64,000 bases of DNA, taken from Tessaracoccus timonensis. GTDB lineage: Bacteria; Actinomycetota; Actinomycetes; Propionibacteriales; Propionibacteriaceae. Location: positions 1 to 64,000 of the forward strand of contig NZ_LT996886.1 of the NCBI RefSeq assembly GCF_900343145.1. Direction: 5' to 3'. The translations under genes were made by a program, and so were the position numbers. Below, piece after piece: positions 8,186 to 16,388 of the stretch; position 1 is the first letter of the stretch; every line of letters starts with the position of its first letter. The notes beneath the pieces are model-generated. The model did no database searches and was not told the DNA's origin. It saw nothing but the letters and a program-made list of their open reading frames with translations.

Positions 8186-9198
8186 ACGAGGGTCTGCCCC
8201 GGCTCGAGGGCGGGCGCCGTCGTGCGGCCCTCGGGGTAGGCCAGCGCGGGCGGTACTACCAGCAACACGCGGGAGCCCGCGGTGGCGCCGACGAGGCCCT
8301 TCTTCCAACCCTCAATGAGGCCCGAGAGGTGACCCGTCTGAGGAGCCCAGGCATCCTCAAATTCCTTGCCGTCGGCCCACTTCCAGGAGCGGTACTTCAC
8401 CTGCACGACGCTCTTCGCGGTGACCTCGGTGCCGGAGCCCTTGATGAGCGTCGCCTTCTTGAGCTCTCCCGGCGCCTGCGCATTGGTGTCGACTTTCGCG
8501 GTGGGCACGCCCTTTGCATCGACGCTCACCGTAGGCATTCCCTCGACGGGAGGCTGCTCCTCACCGGTAGCCTCCTCGAAGTTGGCCGAGACGATGTCGA
8601 CGACGAACAGCAGCGAGTCGCCTGGCTTGATCGAGCCATCCGCGTTGCCCTCGGGGTACCCGTCGGCGCTGGGCATGCCGATGAGCACGCGCGAGCCGAC
8701 GGTCTGCCCGTCGAGCCCCTTCCTGAAGCCCGGCACCACCTGGCCGAGCGCGAAGGTGAGCGGCGAGCCGGACTCGTACGACGAGTCGAAGACCTTGCCC
8801 GTCGACCCGTTCACACCGACGTAGTTGACGGTGACGACCGAATCCTGGGTGAGCTTCTGCTTGCCATTGGAGGGCTTCAGCACCTTCGTCGTGGTTTCCT
8901 TGATGGCCCACGGCGCCTTGAACTTGACCTCAGGCTTGGCACCATCGGTGACCGTGATGCCTTCCAGATCAGTGGATGGCTGCACGCTGACGCTCGGTTC
9001 CGCAGAGGGAGACTCGGATGCCGACGGCGACGCCGACGGGGAACTCGACTCCTGGGCCGTAGCCGACGCAGACGCCGACACGCTCGGCTGAGTCGTCTCC
9101 GTATCGGTGCCCTCCGACGGAGAGCACGAGGCGAGCAGGGCAATGGATGTCACCGCAGCCAGTGCGATGGAGAAAGCCTTCGATATTGACACGCGCAC
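8149..9198 (-). CDS. Lipoprotein with two FKBP-type peptidyl-prolyl isomerase domains
   Basis: Protein of 349 residues. It has a basic N-terminus, a hydrophobic signal and a lipobox ending in Cys25 (ALLASC), then a low-complexity Ser/Thr/Pro/Ala linker (about 27-70). Two FKBP domains follow: one around 110-215 (VVTVNYVG, GQVVPGFRKGLDG) and one around 255-349 (VVQVKYRS, LIEGWKKGL). It probably acts outside the membrane, helping fold exported proteins. The second domain departs from the canonical active site more than the first. The start is GTG at 9198. The 3' end overlaps gluQ by 37 bases. Confidence 0.9.
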   Translation of the reverse strand: MRVSISKAFSIALAAVTSIALLASCSPSEGTDTETTQPSVSASASATAQESSSPSASPSASESPSAEPSVSVQPSTDLEGITVTDGAKPEVKFKAPWAIKETTTKVLKPSNGKQKLTQDSVVTVNYVGVNGSTGKVFDSSYESGSPLTFALGQVVPGFRKGLDGQTVGSRVLIGMPSADGYPEGNADGSIKPGDSLLFVVDIVSANFEEATGEEQPPVEGMPTVSVDAKGVPTAKVDTNAQAPGELKKATLIKGSGTEVTAKSVVQVKYRSWKWADGKEFEDAWAPQTGHLSGLIEGWKKGLVGATAGSRVLLVVPPALAYPEGRTTAPALEPGQTLVYVIDILDVQNS

Positions 9199-9214
9199 GA
9201 TGGTACCTCGATCC

Positions 9215-9949
9215 TCACAAACCTACGATGTCGAGCAGCTTGCCCAGCTCGTCGCGAGTCAACTCGCGGGTCTCCCCCACCGGCAGCTGGCCGAGCCTGA
9301 CGGGGCCAATGCCGATGCGGGAGAGCCTGTCGACGGGGTGCCCGACAGCCTCCATCATGCGTCGCACGATGTGGTTGCGGCCTTCGTGGAGCGTGATGCG
9401 CACCAGCGACTTCGACTCGGTGCTCGACAGCAGCTTCATCTGGTCAGGCTTCACCGGCCCATCGTCGAGACGAATGCCCTTCTCCAGTCGGCGAATCACC
9501 TTGTTATCAACGATTCCAGCAACCTCGGCCACGTAGGTTTTCTTCACCTCGTAGCTCGGGTGAGCCAGGCGGTGCGCAAACTCCCCGTCGTTGGTGAGCA
9601 CGATCAGGCCCTCGGTCTGCGTGTCCAGACGCCCGACGTGGAACAAGCGGCTGGTGCGTGGCGGGATGTAGTCTGCCAGCGTGGTGCGTCCTTCCGGGTC
9701 TTCCATCGTCGACACCACGCCGCGGGGCTTGTTGAGCACCAGGTAGACGTGGTTGCGCGGCGAAGGGATGCGCGAGCCATCGACACGGATGGTGTCGCGC
9801 TCCGGGTCGACGCGGGTGCCGAGCTCGGTGACGATGACGCCGTTCACCTCCACACGCCCCTCGACGATCATCTCCTCGCTTGCCCGCCTCGATGCGAGGC
9901 CGGCGGCAGCGAGCACCTTCTGCAGGCGCACGCCTTCGGTTTCACTCAT
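9215..9949 (-). CDS. rluB: 23S rRNA pseudouridine synthase of the RluB/RsuA family
   Basis: Protein of 244 residues with an N-terminal S4 RNA-binding domain (VRLQKVLAAAGLASRRASEE) and the RsuA-family catalytic motif GRLDTQTEGL carrying the nucleophilic aspartate. It converts a uridine of 23S rRNA to pseudouridine. The ATG at 9949 overlaps the scpB stop by 8 bases. The scpA-scpB-rluB order is widely conserved in Gram-positive bacteria and supports RluB over other family members. Confidence 0.92.
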   Translation of the reverse strand: MSETEGVRLQKVLAAAGLASRRASEEMIVEGRVEVNGVIVTELGTRVDPERDTIRVDGSRIPSPRNHVYLVLNKPRGVVSTMEDPEGRTTLADYIPPRTSRLFHVGRLDTQTEGLIVLTNDGEFAHRLAHPSYEVKKTYVAEVAGIVDNKVIRRLEKGIRLDDGPVKPDQMKLLSSTESKSLVRITLHEGRNHIVRRMMEAVGHPVDRLSRIGIGPVRLGQLPVGETRELTRDELGKLLDIVGL

Positions 9950-10508
9950 CGATCTTCCCTTCCTGGGCAACCGCACCCAGTTCAGCCTCCAAGGCTACGG
10001 CGTCGGGGAGCCACGGCGCCAAGTCGGGCAGCTCGTCGAGGCTATTCAATCCCAATTTTTCGAGGAACAGCGGCGTGGTGGCGAACGTCACGGCCCCCGT
10101 GTCCGGGTCTTCTCCCGCCTCGCAGATCAACCCGCGCAGCACGAGCGTCTTCACCACACCATCGACGTTCACCCCACGCACGCCAGCGATGCGGCCTCGA
10201 GATACAGGCTGCAGGTACGCCACCACCGCGAGCGTCTCCAGTGCCGCTTGGCTGAGCTTCGCCCTCTGATTGGACAAGAGCCATGCCTCGATGATGTCCG
10301 CCACGTCCTCGACCGTCGCGAACCGATAGCCACCTGCCACTTGCACCAGCCGAATACCGCGATCGTGCTCCTCATAGAACCGAGCGATGTCGTCGAGCTG
10401 GGCCTCGACGTCGCTCACTGGTGCGTCCACCGCGGAGGCCAACGCGTCGTCCGACATCGACTCCGTAGCCATGAGCAACAGCGCCTCGAGCGCACGAGAA
10501 AGGCTCAC
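9942..10508 (-). CDS. scpB: Segregation and condensation protein ScpB
   Basis: Protein of 188 residues made of two winged-helix modules, with the conserved core ALETLAVVAYLQPVSRGRI and the VRGVNVDGVVKTLVLRGLI segment. ScpB dimers bind the ScpA kleisin in the SMC condensin complex. The GTG start at 10508 shares one base with the scpA stop codon. SMC itself is not in this window. Confidence 0.93.
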   Translation of the reverse strand: MSLSRALEALLLMATESMSDDALASAVDAPVSDVEAQLDDIARFYEEHDRGIRLVQVAGGYRFATVEDVADIIEAWLLSNQRAKLSQAALETLAVVAYLQPVSRGRIAGVRGVNVDGVVKTLVLRGLICEAGEDPDTGAVTFATTPLFLEKLGLNSLDELPDLAPWLPDAVALEAELGAVAQEGKIDE

Positions 10509-11338
10509 TAGTCCTCCAGTTCAGGTTGTGCTTCGTATTCGTCCGCCACGTCGACGGCTGCCTCGTCACCCGCCGTCCACCGGATGCTGAGCTCGCCCAG
10601 CGGGTTGAGCTGCTCGAACGAGACCTGCTGGTGGCGAAACAGCTCCAGGATGGCCAAAAACCTGACGACGGTCACGAGCCGGTCTTCACCCTCCACCAGG
10701 GAACGGAACGTGGCTGCCCCCTCCCGATGCAATCGCGCCCCGACGAGCTGCACCTGCTCGGTGAGGCTCACCGTCGCTTGGTGCAGATGGGTGAGGGTGA
10801 CCGTCGGTACTTCCTTAGGCGCCATCGACATTGCGGCGAGCTGCGCGATCTCCTCGGGTGTGGCGTGGAGCTCCACTTCCGGCAGGACGGCGACGAAGCG
10901 CTCCTCCAAGCCGCCAGGGCGGTAGTGGCGGCGGCTGGCGCCGTCGATCGTCTCCTCGATCCAGGCGGCAAGCTGCTTGAACGCGCGGTATTGCAGGAGC
11001 CTGGAGAACAGCAAGTCGCGGGCTTCGAGCGCGGCGATGTCCTCCGGGTCTTCGGCTTCTGCCCCCGGCAGTAGGCGGGCGCATTTGAGGTCGAGCAGCG
11101 TGGCTGCCACGACAAGGAACGAGCTGGTGAGCTCCAAGTCCCAGTCACCCTCGCGCACGTGGGCGATGAACTCGTCGGTGACCTTGCTCAGCGCCACTTC
11201 GGTGACGTCCATCTCGCGCCTGGCGATGAGCTGCAGCAGCAGGTCAAAAGGGCCCTCGAAGTTCGTCAGGTGGACGCTGAACCCGGCCACCTGCTCGTGG
11301 TGTTCGGGCGGCTTCGCGTGGGAGCGACGCTTAGCCAC
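10508..11338 (-). CDS. scpA: Segregation and condensation protein ScpA (kleisin)
   Basis: Protein of 276 residues with the ScpA N-terminal signature FSVHLTNFEGPFDLLLQLI, which binds SMC, and a C-terminal winged helix (VTVVRFLAILELFRHQQV). It bridges the SMC heads in condensin. The GTG at 11338 is chosen because its eight-base overlap with the preceding gene matches the other junctions of this operon; an open frame extends about 95 bases further upstream but only as out-of-frame overlap with that gene. Confidence 0.93.
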   Translation of the reverse strand: MAKRRSHAKPPEHHEQVAGFSVHLTNFEGPFDLLLQLIARREMDVTEVALSKVTDEFIAHVREGDWDLELTSSFLVVAATLLDLKCARLLPGAEAEDPEDIAALEARDLLFSRLLQYRAFKQLAAWIEETIDGASRRHYRPGGLEERFVAVLPEVELHATPEEIAQLAAMSMAPKEVPTVTLTHLHQATVSLTEQVQLVGARLHREGAATFRSLVEGEDRLVTVVRFLAILELFRHQQVSFEQLNPLGELSIRWTAGDEAAVDVADEYEAQPELED

Positions 11339-11672
11339 GGAGCTCTTGAACGAGCGCGGAGTCGGCTCCGTCCTCGTACATGTCGCGGAGCGCCAGCGCC
11401 ACCGCGGCTCGCACGAGGCGCCCGCGGTCCACACGGATGCTGTGCTGGCGGCGGAGCTCGAGATTGGCGTCTTCGAGAGCGAGCAGTTCCTGCTCAGAGA
11501 AGTACACCGTGATCTTGTGGTCGTGCTTCACCCTCCCCGACGATGTGGGTCGCCCCGGGCGTTCGTCGCGCCGTTCGGGGGCTGCAGGTTCCGGGGCGCT
11601 CGGTGCCTCAGGAGCAGCGTCGGTGGCTCGAAACAGCTCCGAGGCGCCCGGCAGCGATGCTCGCTTAGCCAT
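11331..11672 (-). CDS. ParA-linked ribbon-helix-helix-like protein
   Basis: Protein of 113 residues. The first 45 are low-complexity (Ala/Pro/Glu/Arg). The rest (KITVYFSEQELLALEDAN, then DRGRLVRAAVALALRDM) has the strand-helix-helix pattern of ribbon-helix-helix DNA-binding proteins. It lies between parA and scpA with 8-base overlaps at both ends, so it is almost certainly co-translated with them. It may be the DNA-binding or regulatory partner of this ParA. That role is inference; no characterised homologue is recognised. Confidence 0.75.
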   Translation of the reverse strand: MAKRASLPGASELFRATDAAPEAPSAPEPAAPERRDERPGRPTSSGRVKHDHKITVYFSEQELLALEDANLELRRQHSIRVDRGRLVRAAVALALRDMYEDGADSALVQELRG

Positions 11673-12534
11673 GCTGCACTCTGAGCAGCACCTCGCGGGC
11701 AAGCTGACGATATGCCTGGGCGCCCGGCGACGACGACGCGTACGACGTGATGGGTTCGCCAGCGACGGTGGTTTCGGGGAAGCGCACAGTGCGCTTAATG
11801 ACGGTGTGGAACACCTTGTCACCAAAGGCTTCGACGATGCGCTCCAGCACCTCACGCGCGTGTAGCGTACGCGAGTCGTACATGGTGCCGAGCAGGCCGA
11901 GTACCTTGAGGTCCGGGTTGAGGCGGTCCTGCACCTTCTCAATGGTGTCGGTGAGCAATGCGATGCCGCGCAGCGCAAAGAACTCGAGCTCGAGTGGCAT
12001 GATGACCCAATCGCTCGCGGTGAGCGCGTTGATGGTCAGCAGCCCGAGGCTCGGCGCGCAGTCGATGAGGATGTAGTCGTACTGGCTGCGCAGTGTGTTC
12101 AGCACTCGCTGGAGCGTCTGCTCGCGGGCGACCTCGCTCACCAGTTGCACTTCGGCCGCTGAAAGGTCGATGTTGGCGGGGAGAATGTCGAGCCCTGGTG
12201 TGGAGGATTCGGTGATGACTTCCTCGGGCGAAAATTCGCGACTCAGCAGCAGGTTGTACACGGAGCGCTCAAGCGTGTGCGGGTTGATGCCGAGCCCGAC
12301 GGAGAGCGATCCCTGTGGGTCGAAGTCAACCAAGAGCACCTTGCGCCCCGTCTCGACGAGACACGCGCCGAGGTTGATCGTCGTGGTGGTCTTCCCTACC
12401 CCGCCCTTCTGGTTGGTGAGGGCGATGATGGTTGCACGCTTCGGCCCATCACCCACCGGCTCAGGTTCGGGAAAATCGGGCAGGGGCCGACCCGTCGGGC
12501 CGATCTCCCCGTCGAACAACGATTCCTCAGCCAA
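11665..12534 (-). CDS. parA: ParA-family ATPase
   Basis: Protein of about 289 residues with the deviant Walker A KGGVGKTTTT, the ParA motif LLVDFDPQGSL and the switch region ILIDCAPSLG. Such ATPases position chromosomes or other cargo. Its place before scpA-scpB, with a small RHH-like protein instead of ParB, separates it from the classic origin-proximal parAB pair. Two starts compete. TTG at 12534 has a strong site (AAGGAG, six bases away). ATG at 12558 lies eight bases after a -10 (TAGGAT), so it could be used on a leaderless message and would add eight residues. Confidence 0.9.
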   Translation of the reverse strand: MAEESLFDGEIGPTGRPLPDFPEPEPVGDGPKRATIIALTNQKGGVGKTTTTINLGACLVETGRKVLLVDFDPQGSLSVGLGINPHTLERSVYNLLLSREFSPEEVITESSTPGLDILPANIDLSAAEVQLVSEVAREQTLQRVLNTLRSQYDYILIDCAPSLGLLTINALTASDWVIMPLELEFFALRGIALLTDTIEKVQDRLNPDLKVLGLLGTMYDSRTLHAREVLERIVEAFGDKVFHTVIKRTVRFPETTVAGEPITSYASSSPGAQAYRQLAREVLLRVQHG

Positions 12535-12599
12535 GGCGTTCTCCTTCCGGGCGTACATTTGTCGACATCCTACTCGTTTACGGACCGAGCGTACTCGCT

Positions 12600-13511
12600 C
12601 TAGGCGCGCGGGTGCGCAGCAGTGTGTACCTCGCGGAGTTGGTCCACCGTGACGAGCGTGTAAATCTGCGTCGTCGCCACCGACGAGTGCCCCAGCAGCT
12701 CCTGCACCACGCGCAGGTCGGCCCCACCAGTGAGGAGATGCGTGGCGAACGAATGGCGCAGTGCATGCGGGGATACGTCCGCGGTCAGCCCTGCCTTCTT
12801 CACCGCATCCTGCATCACCGCCCAGGCGCTCTGCCGACTCAGCCGTCGGCCTCGCTGGTTCAGGAACAAGGCATGGTCTGCGTTCGTTGCCTTCTGCGCG
12901 AGGCCCGGGCGCGAGCGCACGAGGTATGCGTCGAGCGCCTTCCGGGCGTAACTGCCGAGCGGCACGATGCGCTCCTTGTCGCCCTTCCCGACGAGCCGCA
13001 GCCCCAACTCCGTGTCACGCAGTACGGGCGCCACGTCGTCGATGTCGAGATTGCAGACCTCGCTCACGCGGGCACCCGTCGAATAGAGCAACTCCAACAA
13101 GGCGGCGTCTCTCACACCGATGGGCTCCGTGATGTCGGGAGCTGCGAGCAGCCGCGTGACCTCGTCGACGGTGAGCGCCTTCGGCAGGCGCGACTCGAGC
13201 TTCGGCAGCGAGATCTCCTTCGCGGGGTCATCGCGCGTCGTCCCCTCCGCCTGCGCGAAGGCGTGGAAGTTGCGTACGGTCACCAAGCCGCGCGCGACGG
13301 ATGACTTCGCCACCGCCTGCGAGCGCTCTCGCACAAACTCGGAGACGTCGGTGGGAGTCACTTCGCCCACGTCGTCGATGCCTCGACGACCGAGGAAATC
13401 GACATAGTTTGCGAGGTCGCGACGGTAGGCGGCGACAGTGTTCGTCGACAATCCGCGCTCCACACGGATGTGCCCGAGGAAATCCTCGACGGCAGCCTGC
13501 ATCGATGTCAT
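12600..13511 (-). CDS. xerD: Tyrosine recombinase XerD
   Basis: Protein of 303 residues, typical for XerD. An N-terminal SAM-like core-binding domain (1-90) is followed by a catalytic domain with all expected residues: Arg148 (STGARVSE), Lys in GKGDKER, His249 and Arg252 (HALRHSF), His275 (LLGHSS) and nucleophile Tyr284. With XerC it resolves chromosome dimers at dif. The ATG at 13511 overlaps the Nudix gene stop by four bases. Its position before parA-scpAB is usual for actinobacteria. No adjacent integrated element suggests a phage integrase. Confidence 0.93.
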   Translation of the reverse strand: MTSMQAAVEDFLGHIRVERGLSTNTVAAYRRDLANYVDFLGRRGIDDVGEVTPTDVSEFVRERSQAVAKSSVARGLVTVRNFHAFAQAEGTTRDDPAKEISLPKLESRLPKALTVDEVTRLLAAPDITEPIGVRDAALLELLYSTGARVSEVCNLDIDDVAPVLRDTELGLRLVGKGDKERIVPLGSYARKALDAYLVRSRPGLAQKATNADHALFLNQRGRRLSRQSAWAVMQDAVKKAGLTADVSPHALRHSFATHLLTGGADLRVVQELLGHSSVATTQIYTLVTVDQLREVHTAAHPRA

Positions 13512-14128
13512 TCGCGAATCGCCCAGGGTGCGTCGACGTCACGCAGCTCGTCGATGCGTCCGGACAGGCGGGCGGTCTCCAACGCCAAGATGCCTGCCAC
13601 CAGCGTCGGCGACTGGCATCGGCCCGCGTAGACGGCGTCGACGAGTTCGGTCCGGGGGGCGCGCCCCACCGACATCTCCCGTTCCTCTCCCTCAAGGACG
13701 AACTCTGCGGGGCGTGCGGCAGGAGATAGTTGGCGCGCCAGGAAGATGCGCAGCGATTCTTGGCAGCCACCCGGCGTCGTGACGATGTCGATGAGCACGT
13801 CCCACCTTGCTGCCTGCAGCTGGGCTTCCTCGGCCAGCTCACGTGCGGCGGCTTCGTACCACGGTTCACCAGGGACATCGAGCAGGCCGGCGGGAATCTC
13901 GACGAGCTCCATGCCGACGGGGTGGCGGTATTGCCTGAGCACCGCAATCTCGTCGCGTTCCTCGTCCCACGCAACGATGGCAACCGCGCCCGGATGGGTA
14001 GTGAATTGGCGCACCATCGTGTCTCCCGATGGGGTATCGATGACCTCTTCGACGAAGCTCATCACCCGCCCCTCGGCGAGCACCTCGCGCGACTGCACCG
14101 GCCACTGTTGACGTTGATCTTCGATCAT
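13508..14128 (-). CDS. Nudix hydrolase, ADP-ribose pyrophosphatase type
   Basis: Protein of 206 residues with a Nudix box read as GEPWYEAAARELAEEAQL, and the YRHPVGMELVEIPAG strand-turn typical of ADP-ribose pyrophosphatases. The canonical box has Gly after the EE pair, where this one has Ala-Gln, a mild deviation. The reaction would be hydrolysis of ADP-ribose or a related nucleoside diphosphate. The ATG at 14128 has a GGGAG site six bases before it. It is the first gene of the xerD-parA-scpAB-rluB run. Confidence 0.88.
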   Translation of the reverse strand: MIEDQRQQWPVQSREVLAEGRVMSFVEEVIDTPSGDTMVRQFTTHPGAVAIVAWDEERDEIAVLRQYRHPVGMELVEIPAGLLDVPGEPWYEAAARELAEEAQLQAARWDVLIDIVTTPGGCQESLRIFLARQLSPAARPAEFVLEGEEREMSVGRAPRTELVDAVYAGRCQSPTLVAGILALETARLSGRIDELRDVDAPWAIRE

Positions 14129-14206
14129 GTTGCTCCCATCCTTCGCCTCGAGAATCCATCGTAGCTAGCCGAAATGAACCCTGAGAAGGCTAGATTCAAC
14201 CGCATC

Positions 14207-15064
14207 ATGGAATCCGACATCGAACTCAGCATCCTCGAGCAGGCGATCATCGCGCCTCCGGTGACGCTGGGCTCACTCGCTCACGACCTCGAGGTTGGCG
14301 TCAACGACCTGACGCCTCACATCAAGCGACTCACGCACACTGGCGTGTTGGAGATCGCCACCACCTCCGACGGCAGCCAGTTGGCGCTCGCCGCGGGAAC
14401 ACCGAGCGCGGTGAATGCGACGATGCCCCACTCCCCTGTAGTCGACGCGTGGCTACTCATGCACGAGGCATGCGCTGGGCACGGCACGCGGGCGCTGCAC
14501 GCTCCGTCGGAATTTGTGCACATCGCGGCCAGCTTCGCGCGCACCGCGACCGGACTCACACTCCTGCTGCCACCGGCGCCCGACCCACTCGCCGCGCAGA
14601 TATATAGCCACTATCTGGAGGCCGCCAAGCACGCGTCACGCCAGGGGCTCACGCCCAACCTTCTCATTGCTAAGAGCCTGCTCACGTCCGCAGAGGGCCA
14701 GCGGTGCTGCGACGCCGTGGCCAGCCTGGGTGCCGAAATCCGCTCAGCACGGCACGTCGACGTGCCGCTGATTGCGTGGGAGGGTGTCGGGCTCGCCCTC
14801 ATCCTTCCCGACCAGGTCATCGCTGGCATGCTCGACGTGCGCGAGTACGTGGCAGCGACGTTCCAGGCCGGGCGCAAACTCCAGGAGCTCTCACGTGACA
14901 CCGTGATCGAGATGCTCTCCGAAGGCAATACCGACGCGGTATCCGCCCGCAAATTGGGCATGTCAGAGCGACAGTTCCGACGCCACGTCTCCAACCTGAT
15001 GCAGGAGCTAGGCTCGTCGAGCCGCTTCCAGGCTGGCATCGAAGCCGCCCGCATGATGCGCTGA
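14207..15064 (+). CDS. HTH transcriptional regulator, orphan LuxR-type C-terminus
   Basis: Protein of about 285 residues. The N-terminal 55 residues look like a winged helix (SLAHDLEVGVNDLTPHIKRL). A central region of unknown fold follows, and the C-terminus has a LuxR-like HTH (LSRDTVIEMLSEGNT, then SARKLGMSERQFRRHVSNL). It resembles TrmB/LuxR-type regulators with a phospholipase-D-like middle domain; the ligand is unknown. Start chosen at 14207 because a -10 (TAGATT, 14191-14196) ends ten bases before it; an in-frame ATG at 14174 lies upstream of that -10. The gene is flanked by unrelated genes. Confidence 0.75.
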   Translation: MESDIELSILEQAIIAPPVTLGSLAHDLEVGVNDLTPHIKRLTHTGVLEIATTSDGSQLALAAGTPSAVNATMPHSPVVDAWLLMHEACAGHGTRALHAPSEFVHIAASFARTATGLTLLLPPAPDPLAAQIYSHYLEAAKHASRQGLTPNLLIAKSLLTSAEGQRCCDAVASLGAEIRSARHVDVPLIAWEGVGLALILPDQVIAGMLDVREYVAATFQAGRKLQELSRDTVIEMLSEGNTDAVSARKLGMSERQFRRHVSNLMQELGSSSRFQAGIEAARMMR

Positions 15065-15122
15065 CGTTCGCAGTGCGAGCCGTGCTCCCACACCTATCGA
15101 TGCGCTGTGGCAAGGTTGCTCC

Positions 15123-15527
15123 ATGTCGAACATTCCCGAATGGGCCGCGGAACTCACCAGTCCATTGGATGCCAAGCTCGGCATCACGCTGCTCGAACTC
15201 GCACCCGATCGGGTGGTCGCGCGTATGCCGGTGGAGGGCAACCAGCAACCCCTGGGCCTGCTGCATGGCGGCGCCACCGGCGCTCTGGTCGAGTCTGCCG
15301 CGTCGATCGCGGCCATCACCCACGCCCGGACGATGGGGAAATTAGCGGTGGGCGTCGATCTTCATGTCACGCACTTGGAAGCCGTGACTGCAGGTGCAGT
15401 GACAGCGACGGCGACGGCCGTCCGTCTTGGACGCACCGTCGCCGTATACCGAGCGGAGGTTCGAGATGACGCCGGGCGAATGACCGCAGTTGGTCAACTC
15501 ACCTGCCAGCTGGTCGAACCTCGCTGA
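15123..15527 (+). CDS. PaaI-family hotdog thioesterase
   Basis: Protein of 134 residues with a single hotdog fold. The conserved motif LGLLHGGATGALVESAAS contains the HGG turn and the acidic residue on the following helix that are typical of PaaI/YbgC-like thioesterases. It would hydrolyse an acyl-CoA or aryl-CoA; the substrate cannot be told. It ends six bases before the convergent pdtaR stop. Confidence 0.85.
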   Translation: MSNIPEWAAELTSPLDAKLGITLLELAPDRVVARMPVEGNQQPLGLLHGGATGALVESAASIAAITHARTMGKLAVGVDLHVTHLEAVTAGAVTATATAVRLGRTVAVYRAEVRDDAGRMTAVGQLTCQLVEPR

Positions 15528-15533
15528 GGGCTG

Positions 15534-16124
15534 CTACTTACGCTTGTTGTGGTTGATGACGCCTTCTGCGACGTCACGCATCGACTTACGCAGATCCATG
15601 GCAGTCTTCTGAATCCAGCGGAACGCTTCTGGTTCAGTAAGGCCGAGGTCTTGCTGCAGGATGCCCTTCGCCTGGTCGATGATCTTGCGAGACTCGAAAC
15701 GCTCTTCCAGCGACGCCAGCTCGTCTTCGATGGCCTTAATCTCTTGGAACCGCCCCAGCGCAAGCTCGATGGCAGGGACCACGTCGGACGCGTCGAAAGG
15801 CTTCACCACGTACGCCATCGCACCCGCGTCGCGGGCTCGTTCGACGAGGTCGCGCTGGCTGAAGGCGGTCAACATCACGATGGGGGCAATGCGCTCCTCT
15901 GCGATGGTTTCGGCGGCAGAGATGCCGTCGAGTTTCGGCATCTTCACGTCCATGATGATGAGGTCAGGCTGCAACTCACGCGCCAGCTCGATAGCTTCCT
16001 CACCATCGCTGGCCTGACCAGTGACCTCGTACCCCTCCTCAGTTAGGAGTTCCACCAGATCAAGGCGAATCAGCGCCTCATCCTCAGCCACCAGCACAGT
16101 TGGCTTCTTCTTCGCTTCAGTCAT
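15534..16124 (-). CDS. pdtaR: PdtaR-like ANTAR response regulator
   Basis: Protein of 196 residues. The receiver domain (8-125) has the acidic pocket Glu14-Asp15 and phosphoacceptor Asp59 (LIIMDVKMP), plus the conserved Lys in YVVKPFD. The C-terminal ANTAR domain (RKIIDQAKGILQQDLGL, then EAFRWIQKTAMDLRKSM) binds twin hairpins in mRNA leaders to prevent termination. The partner histidine kinase is not in the window. The location near pyk matches the mycobacterial neighbourhood. A -10-like TACGAT lies upstream on the minus strand. Confidence 0.92.
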   Translation of the reverse strand: MTEAKKKPTVLVAEDEALIRLDLVELLTEEGYEVTGQASDGEEAIELARELQPDLIIMDVKMPKLDGISAAETIAEERIAPIVMLTAFSQRDLVERARDAGAMAYVVKPFDASDVVPAIELALGRFQEIKAIEDELASLEERFESRKIIDQAKGILQQDLGLTEPEAFRWIQKTAMDLRKSMRDVAEGVINHNKRK

Positions 16125-16237
16125 TCAGCTTCCTCACTTGCTCCGCAACGGCGGTTCTGAGATATCGTACTGCGATCCACCAAAGTCTGCTCGAATCGCA
16201 TGAACTACCCTCGGTATGGCACAATGTTCCCTTGCTA

Positions 16238-16320
16238 GCCCGGGTGGCGGAATGGTAGACGCGCTCGACTCAAAATCGAGTGGCCGCAAGGCCGTAGGGG
16301 TTCGAATCCCCTGCCGGGTA
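16238..16320 (+). tRNA. tRNA-Leu (anticodon CAA)
   Basis: The 83-base cloverleaf begins GCCCGGG and ends with discriminator A at 16320. The D arm is GCGGAATGGTAGACGC. The anticodon stem CTCGA/TCGAG encloses loop CTCAAAA with anticodon CAA. The long variable arm is GGCC-GCAA-GGCC, as expected of class II leucine tRNAs. The T arm is AGGGG-TTCGAAT-CCCCT. CCA is not encoded. In the acceptor stem base 1 pairs G-U and position 7 is G opposite G66, a mismatch that should be checked against the assembly. Confidence 0.96.
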
Positions 16321-16327
16321 CTTCACA

Positions 16328-16377
16328 CGAAACGGTGGGTGGCCGCGTGCAATCTCGCGTGACCACCCACCGTTTCG
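16328..16377. terminator. Bidirectional terminator between tRNA-Leu and pyk
   Basis: A perfect 15-bp stem (CGAAACGGTGGGTGG paired with its complement at 16363-16377) encloses a 20-base loop with an inner CGCG pairing. It lies exactly between the tRNA (plus strand) and the end of pyk (minus strand). There is no clear U-tract on either strand, as often seen in actinobacterial terminators. Confidence 0.75.
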
Positions 16378-16388
16378 CATTACAGCTG

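Noticed and set aside
12600-13511. A phage or island integrase instead of XerD
   Set aside because: Length, residues and the xerD-parA-scpAB context are those of the housekeeping recombinase, with no attachment site or tRNA adjacent.
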